In this document: positions 8,401 through 15,927 of the stretch, in pieces
Position numbering within the stretch: position 1 is the first letter of the stretch
Layout of the letters: every line of letters starts with the position of its first letter
Assembly: GCF_000374185.1 (NCBI RefSeq)
Contig: NZ_KB910518.1
Coordinates: 3,794,669 to 3,858,668, forward strand
Direction of reading: 5' to 3'
Length of the DNA stretch: 64,000 nucleotides
Source: Paenibacillus sp. HW567
GTDB lineage: Bacteria > Bacillota > Bacilli > Paenibacillales > Paenibacillaceae
Notes under the pieces: generated by a model
What the model saw: the letters and a program-made list of their open reading frames with translations, nothing else
Told to the model about the DNA's origin: nothing
Database searches by the model: none
Translations under genes and position numbers: made by a program

Positions 8401-11400
8401 TCGATGGTGACCTGCGGAATGTGATAGACGGCGGCCGATTCGCCATTCACCGTGTTTTTCTGGTCCGTCAGCTCTTCGGTCACGCCATCCCTGGTAATCA
8501 GGAAAGTGTACTTGTACGTGCCTTCCTGCACATTTTTAAGCTGATAGCTGAACCATTCCTTGGCTGCATCGTACTCCATTGGATATGCTGTGCCGTTTAT
8601 TTTCACCTTCGCTTCGCTGATTGCAGCCATATTGTCACTGCGGAACAGGGCATCGTCCCGATACCGGAAGGTAATGGTTCCGTCTTTCATCACAGGTCCG
8701 TTAATGACCGGCTTGATGTCAAGCTCCTTCACCATACTGGTTACAATCACTTTGGTAAAAGCTTCGCCGGCACTCAGCGGGATGTTCCGGTCGTCCGGAT
8801 AATCCTGCTTCCCGGTATTCCAGTCCGTGCCCTTGCGCAGCACAAAGCCTACACTTGTGGCATTCGGAGCCACCTCAATCAGCACGCTTGCCTTGCCGTC
8901 CTTGAAGGTAGTGAAGTCGATCTGATCGTTCTTAACCCCCGTATTCCACACCCAGAGGTTCCAATCCTTATAGTCCTTGTCTTCACGGACGTAAGTGAGC
9001 TGAACATAACGCTTGTTGTCTACGGCATCCTTGGTGACTTCAACAGTGATTTTGCTGGAGAGTCCGCCGTAGGTAACGGTAATTGTGGCGGTTCCCGCCT
9101 TCATTCCTTGGATCAGGCCCTTGCTGGTCACAGTGGCGATCTCTGGCTTATCCGAGACATAGGCTGCCGTATTCGTCACCGTTCTGGAGCTGCCGTCATC
9201 ATATTTGGCCGTTATAGCCGTTTGACGGGTGCTGCCAATTTGCAGCTTGTAGCCCGAACTGTCCGCTGACAGGGAAGTCAGGACAGCAGCGGCGGCATCC
9301 TTGCGGATAACCACAGCGGTCAAAGGTTCAAGGGTAATGGAATTCGCCGTTAACGTGAAGCCGCTCCGGCCCGCAGCAGGAATTGCCGCATTCCCGGCTT
9401 CATCGTTGTCCACAAGCACCTGCCCTCCGGTCAAATCCTCGGAAAGAGTCAGGGTTCTTGCGGTATTGTCCCCGTTCACGAAGACATAATAAAGCCCGGT
9501 TCCGTCAGTTGCTTTATTCTTGTAGCCGATCACCAGATCGGTTGCCTTGATCTCCGGTGCGGTGATCAGGCTGACATTTGAGTCCACCAGACCTTTGTCG
9601 CCAAGCCGGAAGGCATCGGTCGATTGTCTCAGCTTAATGAGTCCCGAGGTGTAGACTCTGGTTGTATTTTGCACAGGATATTTGTCTTTGTCCGTCGCTT
9701 TCGCCCAATCGAACATGTTGACCGCATCCGAAGAATCATAGGAATCGTGAATAAAATAACCAAATGATTTCCCGTCCGCATCCTTCATCTCCGTATACTT
9801 CTGTTCGGGCACTCCTGCTGCCTTCCACTGCTTCGTGCGCCCATACTCCTGGCCTGCCTGCAGGAAGGCGGTCCCTTGAGACGTCAGCTCCAGCAGATTG
9901 CCGAGCCTGATCCGCTTCTGAATTTCCAGCTCGTTCTCTGCAACCGCCGGGTCCTTCTTAATGGACTGCGCAATGACATCATGCAGCGTCAGATTGTCGT
10001 GGGCTTCGATGTAAGGCACGACATCGCCCGGATCATCCGCCGGAATGTTGGAGGGCTGACCCTTGATATTGTTCAGGATTGTAGCGATGGAGCGCGCACC
10101 GCCCGTAATGAATCTCGGCTCGCCTTCCGATCCATAGCCGGACTTCAGCTCGTTGCGGAATTCATCGGAGAATACGCCGACGCTGTCCGTCTTATCCATC
10201 CACGCCTGATCTGCGCCCTTGCCGGCCAGTGCCGGATCGGAGGCGTCCCCGCCGAAGGTTTTCCAGCCTTCACCGATGAACAGCGCCTTCGGGTTAATGA
10301 CTTCAGCGGCATCATAGGCCGCTTGAACCGCGTCTGCTGTCGCGTCGCCCATCATGTCCCAGCGCATGCCGTCGATTTTATATTCGCTGAACCAGTATTT
10401 GACTGAATCCACCATCAGCTTCTCGGCCATCTTATGGCTGGTCGCCAGATTGTTGCCGAAGCCGCCAATGAAATTGCCGTTCGCATCCTGGAAGGCGTAA
10501 TAATTCGGCACGATATCATTCAGGAAATCCTTTTTCGCCATATGGGTATACACAACATCGAGAATGACCCCCATCCCCGCTTGATGCACGGCATCAATAA
10601 GGCCCTTCAGCTCCTTGATCCGTTCTTCGGGATCGGCAGGATTCTGCGAATAGGCGCCATCCGGCGAGAAATAGCTCTGCGGATCATAACCCCAGTTGTA
10701 TTCATTGTTCTGGGTCGAATAGGTCAATTCCCTGTTGCCCATCTTCGTTTCGTCCCCATAATACCAGGCCATGACCGGCATGAGCTGAATATGGGTCACA
10801 CCCAGGGATTTAATATACTCCAGCTTCTTCTCAAAAGCCGCATACGAGCCCCAGCGTTCGCCGCCCAGCCCACTTTCAATCGAAACATCGGAGGTGAAAT
10901 CTCGCACGTGGACTTCATAAATGACGGCGTCCTCACGCTTCTCATAGCCGGGAATCTCCCCTGCCCGGAAGGCCGGCGGATTCGTTCCGCTCAAGTCAAC
11001 AATAGCCGCTTTGCCGACTGTATCGCCATCCGGCCCTGCCGCACCCGTGGTGTCCACAGTGAACACAGCCATTGATTTGGCATAAGGATCAAGCACCGGC
11101 TTGCTTACTCCGTTATTGGTCACCTCGTACTGGTAGTAGTAGCCGCGCACATCCCCGGCTCCGCCGGGAGCGTCCAGATCAGACGGCTTCAGCTCTGCCG
11201 ACCAGACCCCTTTAGCGCCTTGGGTTAAGCTGATCTGGCCTACCTGCTTGGCTGCATCTGTCTTGCTGTACACATTTGCAACCACACTGCTGGCCATCGG
11301 AGCCCACAGCTTCAGTGTCGCAGACTTAGCCGCCGGATGATAGGTAGCTCCCAGATCATCACTTGTGTAATTGTACATTTCATCAAGCATTCTCCAGCCA

Positions 11401-13079
11401 GCGGAAGCGGATACACTTTTCCCCGAATAGGTTACCGTCAGCGGCGCTTTATCCAGCTCGAAGGCCGCCGTATCCACTTCTGCCGAAGATTGGCTTTTAA
11501 TAGTCACGGCAGTAACGGCAATTGGAGCGCCTTCCTTGTCCTGTACTGTAATCGCCGACTTTAACCCTGCCGCGTCCAGCCCGTCCGTCAAGGTGAAGGT
11601 AAGCAGGATTTTGCTGGTGGACAGCACTTCCGCTGCTGCCAGACTGATCGGCTGCTCGCCAAAAGGAGACACATATACCTGATTATCCCCCTGCTTGATC
11701 CAGAGCTGATTATAACGGTCCAGCAGGCTGAAGGTTTTGTCGCTTCCATCTTTGTCGCCGCTCGCACGGTTCACAACGACGAAGCCCATCTTCTTGGCAT
11801 TCGCCTTGAGCGGAATATCTACATAAGCACCATAGGAGTCGGTATGCTCAGCTTGAAAAGGAACAGCATCTCCCGGCCAGGCTACCGGCAGCGAAGCCAC
11901 ATCGTCCCACAGCCACAAGCCGTACTGGCTATGATTGCTGTCCGTTCTCATGTAATGAATACGCACGGTATCCGCAGGAAGCGCTACAGGTTCATAAGGC
12001 GTTACGGTATCCGAACCCTGCTTAATCCATATCTCATTGGTCTGCGGTGTATTGATCGTAAATAGCTTGTCGCCTCCATCCTTGTCCTGTGTGCTGCGGT
12101 TGACGACGAGGAACGAGATTTTCTTCGCGCCGGCCTTCAGCGGAACATCGACATAAGCGCCATAAGTATCGGTTTGTCCTTCGGGAAATGGGGCTGCGCC
12201 GGTTGGCCAGTTCGCGGAGGGAGAGGCCACATCGTCCCACAGCCACAAGCCCTGATCGGCGTAGTCACCCGCAGTCCGGTTATAGTGAATCCGCATATGA
12301 TTCTGTGGTACGGGAACAGCCTTTCCCGGATCGGACGGTGCTGTAAAAGCTGCGCTGACCCCGTGATCCTTCGCGCTATACTTAAAAGTCACTTTCAGAT
12401 CAGCAGGAAGCTTCAAGGTCAATTCCTTGTCGGGATAGAACATATCCGCACCTGAAACATCCCCGGGAACAAATACCTGATAGGCATATTCACCCTTGGG
12501 AAGCTGGGCTGTCCGCTCATAGATTCCATCCAAATCAGCATCTGACAAAAGGGTCCCTGCATCAGCCGGAGAGGAATCCTTCGCATCTCCCAGCTCCGTT
12601 TGCAGCGTTCCGGTCAGTCTCGGCAATTGTCCCGCCGCAATCGGTGTGTAATACGTAGAATCCGCAATTTTCTTGGTGATGTCGTTATAGTAAAAGGTGA
12701 CATTGGTTTCGGCTGTGAGAGTGAGCTGGATGTTGCCGTCTTTATCCGTTCCGCCCGGATTGGTGTAGCTGCCGTATCCGTAGCTCTCATCCCAGGTGCC
12801 GTTAAGCGCAACCTTGTATTCATAGACTCCTGCAGGCAATCTGCCTGTGAACTGGTACAATCCATTGTCCATGTAGGTCATTTGCGTCACAGTGGCAGCA
12901 GGGTTCCAGTCCCCTGTCGGCTCAGCCTCCGTCGATAATTCCGATTGAAGATTGCCTACCAGCACCACCTTGGCCGCCGCCGCATTCACATGAACCGGAC
13001 CATAAGAAAAAGAGGAGAACACCAGAATAACGATCATGCTGACGGCGAATATTTTTTTGCCCCATAATGCCAGTCTCAT
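5409..13079 (-). CDS. Giant SLH-anchored bifunctional pullulanase / alpha-amylase (two GH13 domains)
   Basis: A 2556-residue secreted, cell-wall-bound starch-degrading enzyme. Order: signal peptide (1-34); two X25-like starch-associated modules (~37-135, ~153-235); two CBM41-like modules (~260-355, ~370-470); a CBM48-like domain (~570-680); pullulanase GH13 domain with YNWGYDP (794-800), region I DVVYTH (841-846), nucleophile Asp908, Glu937 and HDN (1027-1029); a BIG2-like domain (~1268-1350); a third CBM41-like module (~1355-1455); an alpha-amylase GH13 domain with DVVLNH (1779-1784), Asp1868, Glu1897 and HD (1962-1963); a Thr-Pro linker (~2143-2188); and three SLH repeats (~2378-2550) for anchoring to the secondary wall polymer. 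Both catalytic triads are intact. RBS GGGAGGG precedes the ATG. A MalR-type operator and a cre-like site lie upstream. Confidence 0.93.
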   Translation of the reverse strand: MRLALWGKKIFAVSMIVILVFSSFSYGPVHVNAAAAKVVLVGNLQSELSTEAEPTGDWNPAATVTQMTYMDNGLYQFTGRLPAGVYEYKVALNGTWDESYGYGSYTNPGGTDKDGNIQLTLTAETNVTFYYNDITKKIADSTYYTPIAAGQLPRLTGTLQTELGDAKDSSPADAGTLLSDADLDGIYERTAQLPKGEYAYQVFVPGDVSGADMFYPDKELTLKLPADLKVTFKYSAKDHGVSAAFTAPSDPGKAVPVPQNHMRIHYNRTAGDYADQGLWLWDDVASPSANWPTGAAPFPEGQTDTYGAYVDVPLKAGAKKISFLVVNRSTQDKDGGDKLFTINTPQTNEIWIKQGSDTVTPYEPVALPADTVRIHYMRTDSNHSQYGLWLWDDVASLPVAWPGDAVPFQAEHTDSYGAYVDIPLKANAKKMGFVVVNRASGDKDGSDKTFSLLDRYNQLWIKQGDNQVYVSPFGEQPISLAAAEVLSTSKILLTFTLTDGLDAAGLKSAITVQDKEGAPIAVTAVTIKSQSSAEVDTAAFELDKAPLTVTYSGKSVSASAGWRMLDEMYNYTSDDLGATYHPAAKSATLKLWAPMASSVVANVYSKTDAAKQVGQISLTQGAKGVWSAELKPSDLDAPGGAGDVRGYYYQYEVTNNGVSKPVLDPYAKSMAVFTVDTTGAAGPDGDTVGKAAIVDLSGTNPPAFRAGEIPGYEKREDAVIYEVHVRDFTSDVSIESGLGGERWGSYAAFEKKLEYIKSLGVTHIQLMPVMAWYYGDETKMGNRELTYSTQNNEYNWGYDPQSYFSPDGAYSQNPADPEERIKELKGLIDAVHQAGMGVILDVVYTHMAKKDFLNDIVPNYYAFQDANGNFIGGFGNNLATSHKMAEKLMVDSVKYWFSEYKIDGMRWDMMGDATADAVQAAYDAAEVINPKALFIGEGWKTFGGDASDPALAGKGADQAWMDKTDSVGVFSDEFRNELKSGYGSEGEPRFITGGARSIATILNNIKGQPSNIPADDPGDVVPYIEAHDNLTLHDVIAQSIKKDPAVAENELEIQKRIRLGNLLELTSQGTAFLQAGQEYGRTKQWKAAGVPEQKYTEMKDADGKSFGYFIHDSYDSSDAVNMFDWAKATDKDKYPVQNTTRVYTSGLIKLRQSTDAFRLGDKGLVDSNVSLITAPEIKATDLVIGYKNKATDGTGLYYVFVNGDNTARTLTLSEDLTGGQVLVDNDEAGNAAIPAAGRSGFTLTANSITLEPLTAVVIRKDAAAAVLTSLSADSSGYKLQIGSTRQTAITAKYDDGSSRTVTNTAAYVSDKPEIATVTSKGLIQGMKAGTATITVTYGGLSSKITVEVTKDAVDNKRYVQLTYVREDKDYKDWNLWVWNTGVKNDQIDFTTFKDGKASVLIEVAPNATSVGFVLRKGTDWNTGKQDYPDDRNIPLSAGEAFTKVIVTSMVKELDIKPVINGPVMKDGTITFRYRDDALFRSDNMAAISEAKVKINGTAYPMEYDAAKEWFSYQLKNVQEGTYKYTFLITRDGVTEELTDQKNTVNGESAAVYHIPQVTIEAAVQPKAVTSNENAVITVKASSSEDVSYVDGYMDLTALGGPGAVKLDTTLMKQAIAVKDSVAAGIKTIPVTLLDQYGNTHKGSAAVEVKARTYTDDKLDFDWDEARIYFALTDRFKDGDASNNADVDKTHLEAYHGGDFRGMIDNLDYLQKLGINTLWITPIVDNIDFNKGIDFGGKQYAYHGYWAKDFTQLDEHLGDMATFKELIEKAHDKGIKIMVDVVLNHAGYGLKAGDNYAGVTAEDKARFDGMLRTDGISADTDPVKGELAGLPDFKTEDPAVREKLINWQTAWLDNARTKRGDTIDYFRVDTVKHVEDTTWKAFKNALTAIDPKFKLVGEFYGGTLDNDGGNLQSGQMDSLLDFGFKNAARDFANGKIGDVDAYLQNRETQMDNTKMMAQFLSSHDENGFLSNYVDGDKGKLKIAAALQITAKGQPVIYYGEELGRSGANAGDMSKGEFSENRGDMPWDQLTAEQGLHDHYQKLLNIRAKYSKLYSKGVRTKLAGSDELGYLAFAKQYGNESIVTVINTKTAAVAASIPVPFAAQTVVVDEYSGTIYTVPQDQKIAVELPGRDAGGTVILAEVPKVTPTPTPTPTVKPTPTPTATVTPTPTATPTPAPVSTSAVTPTPAPAEGTQLVSADSLKNAKDGKVEVEIAAGKQAVLLPLQAAQLLGTNDLLLKTAELSVTLPAKVLGNLQGTVTGADADGAHIELRIIPLQGSVSSALLDALNKDNTAVTAASGVYELALSVVRKDGTVIPVTSFAEPVTLAFKLKGSPDKALLGVYFLGDNGKLDYAGGALQDDVLTAQVTHFSKYAALEVSKSFKDVPAAYWAAPAIKSLSAKQIVTGVTAAEFKPKNNVTRAEFTALLVRALRLKAEGQSTFTDVKPGAWYSSYVAAAVSQGIAAGRSQDLFAPDAAISREEMAVMAIRALEVKQGTKLELANGSVRFTDSSGISGWAASYVSAAAELGLLQGRTDNQFAPKAWMTRAESAQVIYKLLGN

Positions 13080-13243
13080 TTGCCTAAATCCCTCCCAAAT
13101 ATAGATTTTTCCTTACAACTGCATTAGCCGCAGATGATTAAGGAATCGCCTTCTCCGGCTATTTGCGGCTTCTCAGGCCCGTGAAGATCCGCCCCCTCCT
13201 GTCCAAAAAATAAATAAAGCCATGTGCAACACTCCCATTCAAT

Positions 13244-13258
13244 GCGCAAACGTTTGCA
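13244..13258 (-). promoter_or_regulatory. MalR operator upstream of the pullulanase gene
   Basis: GCGCAAACGTTTGCA contains the perfect 12-bp palindrome GCAAACGTTTGC, the best of four related sites in the window. It lies 165 nt upstream of the giant pullulanase start, in the 602-bp space shared with the divergent malR gene. The form matches LacI-family maltose regulator operators known in Firmicutes. Confidence 0.7.
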
Positions 13259-13330
13259 AAAATAAGCGACAGGCACAATTCAACAACCCATCTATTGGGA
13301 CTGAAATAGGGGCCTGCCAAAACTCTATAC

Positions 13331-13344
13331 TGTAAGCGCTTTAT
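13331..13344 (-). promoter_or_regulatory. Candidate CcpA cre site
   Basis: TGTAAGCGCTTTAT matches 12 of 14 positions of the cre consensus TGNAARCGNWWWCA. It lies between the pullulanase gene and malR, upstream of the MalR operator as seen from the pullulanase gene. Catabolite repression of the exo-enzyme would be expected. Confidence 0.5.
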
Positions 13345-13650
13345 ATTATGTTCACCATACTAATGCTGGACTTCTGTTGTTGTCAACTAGCAATTTACAA
13401 TCCATATCCTGATCAAATCCAAAGCAAATGAAGCTACACTCCATGAAGTGTTGCACAAATATGGCGCATATAATTGCACACTTTTGCACCTTTTCCATAT
13501 TTTCTGCGTTGATATTGAAATTAAGTTTATTGGGGGTAGTGAGATGAATAGCCCTGCGTAATCCCCGCCTCCGCTCCATCCTGCCGCAAGCTGGCCTTCC
13601 GAAAGACTTTCACTATTTACAATTATGAACACTTCGATTAATATTACTGT

Positions 13651-13669
13651 GTAAAGCAAACGGTTCCAT
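13651..13669 (+). promoter_or_regulatory. Degenerate MalR-like half-site in front of malR
   Basis: The stretch holds GCAAACGGTTCCA, one good GCAAACG half-site next to a poor second half, directly before the AGGAGG of malR. It could support weak autoregulation. The match is too short to be sure. Confidence 0.3.
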
Positions 13670-13681
13670 GAGGAGGTTTCT

Positions 13682-14719
13682 ATGACAGTTACCATCAAGG
13701 ACGTGGCTAAGAAAGCGGGAGTTTCTCCCTCCACAGTATCCCGGGTGTTGTCAGGCCATCCAAGAATTAGCCTAGAAACTTCCCGTAAGGTCAAAGTGAT
13801 TATGGAGGAAATGGGCTACACTCCGAATATGATGGCCAAGAGTCTGGTCTCGAAGACTACGAACAGCATTTGCATCATTCTTCCGAAGCCGGCTGAAGAG
13901 CTGTTCTCCAATTTGTTTTTTATGGAATTGATCCGTGGGATTGTCACACAATCCAGCCGTTCCGGCTATGATGTGCTGCTCAGCTCCGGAGCCAACGAAA
14001 AGGAAGAGCTTGAAGCCGTGTCCCGCCTGCTGAAGGGCCGCCGTGTTGACGGCGTTATTCTGCTCTATTCACGCAAGGACGATGCGGTAATTGATTTTCT
14101 GGAATCAGGTGGCTACCCTTTTGTTCTGGTAGGGCGAAGCGACCGCTATGAGAATATTTTATCGGTGGATAATGATAATATCATGGCTGCATTCGACGCT
14201 ACGAACCACTTGATTGCTATGGGTCACGAACGTATTGGCTTTGTCAGCGGGCCGCCGAATCTTATCGTTTCGCGGGACCGGCTTGAAGGCTACCGCAGGG
14301 CGATGCAGGACAGCGGACTCGAAATGCGGGAGGAATGGATTGTCGAAGGCGAATTTCTGCAGGACAGCGGATACCGGGCGATGTCTTTTTTCATGAATCT
14401 CCCGAACCGTCCTACAGCACTGGTCGCAGTTGATGATATGGTCTCTTTCGGTGTACTGCGTGGACTGAATGAACTGAAGTACAAGGTTCCTAATGATCTG
14501 GCAATTGTCAGCTTTAACAACATTCCGCTCTCGGAATTGTCCAGCCCGCCGATCAGCAGTATCGACATCGGAATTTATCATCTTGGCTATACGGCCTCCC
14601 AGGTGCTCATCCAGAGCATTCAGAAGCCGGATAACCATGACGGATATACGAACCGGTTCGTGATTCCCCACCGCTTAATCGTAAGAGAGTCTTCCATGTT
14701 TTCTCCAGTGAAGAAATGA
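13682..14719 (+). CDS. malR: LacI-family transcriptional regulator of maltodextrin use (MalR)
   Basis: A 345-residue DNA-binding repressor. The N-terminal helix-turn-helix reads TIKDVAKKAGVSPSTVSRVLSG, followed by a hinge-helix region around residues 45-60 and a periplasmic-binding-protein-like sugar-sensing domain to the C-terminus (for example FNNIPLSELSSPPISSIDI near the end, a typical LacI-family signature). Genes for maltodextrin import and breakdown surround it on both sides, which makes maltose or a maltodextrin the likely effector. The ATG is 5 nt after AGGAGG. Four GCAAACG-type sites in the window are its likely targets: two upstream of malE, one upstream of the pullulanase and one upstream of pgmB. 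Whether it also binds the AAACCGGTTT palindromes is open. Confidence 0.88.
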   Translation: MTVTIKDVAKKAGVSPSTVSRVLSGHPRISLETSRKVKVIMEEMGYTPNMMAKSLVSKTTNSICIILPKPAEELFSNLFFMELIRGIVTQSSRSGYDVLLSSGANEKEELEAVSRLLKGRRVDGVILLYSRKDDAVIDFLESGGYPFVLVGRSDRYENILSVDNDNIMAAFDATNHLIAMGHERIGFVSGPPNLIVSRDRLEGYRRAMQDSGLEMREEWIVEGEFLQDSGYRAMSFFMNLPNRPTALVAVDDMVSFGVLRGLNELKYKVPNDLAIVSFNNIPLSELSSPPISSIDIGIYHLGYTASQVLIQSIQKPDNHDGYTNRFVIPHRLIVRESSMFSPVKK

Positions 14720-14727
14720 TCACACAA

Positions 14728-14812
14728 GCAGAAACGGCTACCCGTCCTTAGAAGGAAGCCTAAGCTTCCGAAGCAGCGATACTCCGTATCGCTCTCAGGT
14801 ATCCGTTTCAGC
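14728..14812 (+). other. Structured region after malR
   Basis: An outer inverted repeat (GCAGAAACGGCTACC against GGTATCCGTTTCAGC) encloses a hairpin with the 8-bp stem AGCGATAC / GTATCGCT at 14775-14793. No T-tract follows directly. It starts 8 nt after the malR stop and may help end or protect the malR message. Confidence 0.45.
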
Positions 14813-14867
14813 GGGAAATATAAGGATAAAGTATAGTGTGAAGCTTATACTTTCTTATATTTGAGCA

Positions 14868-14903
14868 AAATAAATGAAGCTATCAACGCTTCATTTATTT
14901 TTT
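14868..14903 (+). terminator. Intrinsic terminator between malR and pgmB
   Basis: AAATAAATGAAGC pairs perfectly with GCTTCATTTATTT and a T-run follows. It lies 150 nt after malR and just before the pgmB operator, so it separates malR transcription from the pgmB unit. Confidence 0.8.
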
Positions 14904-14911
14904 CGAACTTT

Positions 14912-14927
14912 GTACAAACGTTTGCGC
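14912..14927 (+). promoter_or_regulatory. MalR operator in front of pgmB
   Basis: GTACAAACGTTTGCGC contains the palindrome CAAACGTTTG. It overlaps a possible promoter (TTGTAC, 16 nt, TATAAA at 14932), so a bound repressor would block RNA polymerase. The pgmB ribosome binding site follows at 14944. Confidence 0.65.
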
Positions 14928-14955
14928 TGAATATAAAACTTTTAGGAGGTTTAAC

Positions 14956-15618
14956 ATGCCAGAAATTAAAGCCTGCCTGTTCGACTTGGACGGTGTGCTC
15001 GTCGATACCGCCAAATATCATTATATCGCCTGGAGAGAGCTGGCCGAGCAGCTCGGCTTTGTCTTCACCGAGCAGGACAATGAACGCCTCAAGGGCGTCA
15101 GCCGTGCCGCTTCGCTGAATATTCTGCTGGAAATCGGCGGACTTGTATTGGATGAAGAGAGAAAAACGCAGCTAGCCGAACAGAAAAACAACCGCTATGT
15201 CGAGTATATCTCCAAGATGGACAGCTCGGAGATTCTGCCGGGTGCGCTGGCATTCCTTAAGGAATGCCGCAACCAGGGCATCAAGGTCGCTCTCGGCTCC
15301 GCCAGCAAAAACGCAATGACCATCCTGAACAACACCGGCCTGACTCCCTATTTCGATGCCATCATTGACGGTACACACACCAGCGCCGCGAAGCCTGATC
15401 CTGAGGTCTTCCTTCTTGGAGCTAAGGCCCTCTCCGTTGCTCCCGGGGACTGCGTCGTCTTCGAGGATGCCGAAGCGGGCATCATCGCCGCGATCCGCGC
15501 CGGCATGAGCAGCGTCGGCATCGGTTCGCCAGCGACGCTGGCGAAAGCGAATCTTGTCGTCCCTTCCCTTGAGCAGATCAGCGTTGCAGCCCTGCGGGAA
15601 TCATTTGCAGGACTTTGA
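14956..15618 (+). CDS. pgmB: Beta-phosphoglucomutase
   Basis: A 220-residue HAD-superfamily enzyme that converts beta-glucose-1-phosphate to glucose-6-phosphate. Motif I reads FDLDGVLVDT, where the first Asp is the phospho-acceptor and the second the acid/base. Motif II GSASKNA and the C-terminal KPDPEVFL with VFEDAEAG complete the HAD signature. The length is normal for PgmB. It precedes the maltose phosphorylase gene, whose product supplies its beta-glucose-1-phosphate. AGGAGG lies 6 nt before the ATG and a MalR operator lies just upstream. About 300 nt holding a structured repeat separates it from malP, an unusual gap for this gene pair. Confidence 0.93.
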   Translation: MPEIKACLFDLDGVLVDTAKYHYIAWRELAEQLGFVFTEQDNERLKGVSRAASLNILLEIGGLVLDEERKTQLAEQKNNRYVEYISKMDSSEILPGALAFLKECRNQGIKVALGSASKNAMTILNNTGLTPYFDAIIDGTHTSAAKPDPEVFLLGAKALSVAPGDCVVFEDAEAGIIAAIRAGMSSVGIGSPATLAKANLVVPSLEQISVAALRESFAGL

Positions 15619-15664
15619 CGAACATTAACAGTTAAAGGTAATGTGAGTCCCTGCTGCTCTACTC

Positions 15665-15895
15665 TTTATAAAATGAATTAAAAATGCGTTATTAGGGTTT
15701 CGGTGACGAAGCCACGGAGCAGAAGTTTGGAACTGGAGGAGCGGTAGCGTCCGCCTTTATAATCAGATTTCTTCCGCTGCAATCGGCCTCAAATAGAGAA
15801 ATCTGATTATAACAGCGGCCGGAAGTCCAAACATTCTGCGCAGTGGCGCCGCTGTCACCGGAATTCTAATTCAACTGTTTTGATTCATTATATAT
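15665..15895 (+). repeat. Structured intergenic element, copy A
   Basis: This element fills the pgmB-malP gap. Nested outer arms pair across it (for example CGGTGAC with GTCACCG, GCCAC with GTGGC, GCAGAA with TTCTGC). Inside lie the conserved left motif GGAGCGGTAGCGTCCGCCT (15738-15756), a perfect 16-bp hairpin stem (15757-15772 with 15797-15812) and the conserved right motif ACAGCGGCCGGAAGTCC (15812-15828). The two motifs recur in copies B and C, and the stems differ in sequence but still pair. Function unknown. A structured RNA or a palindromic DNA element are both possible. Confidence 0.75.
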
Positions 15896-15927
15896 CCTCA
15901 TCCCCCATTTAAAAGGAGCCGGTAACC

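Noticed and set aside
15665..15895. Element copy A as an ordinary rho-independent terminator
   Set aside because: It is far larger than a terminator, lacks a terminal T-run and carries motifs shared with copies B and C.
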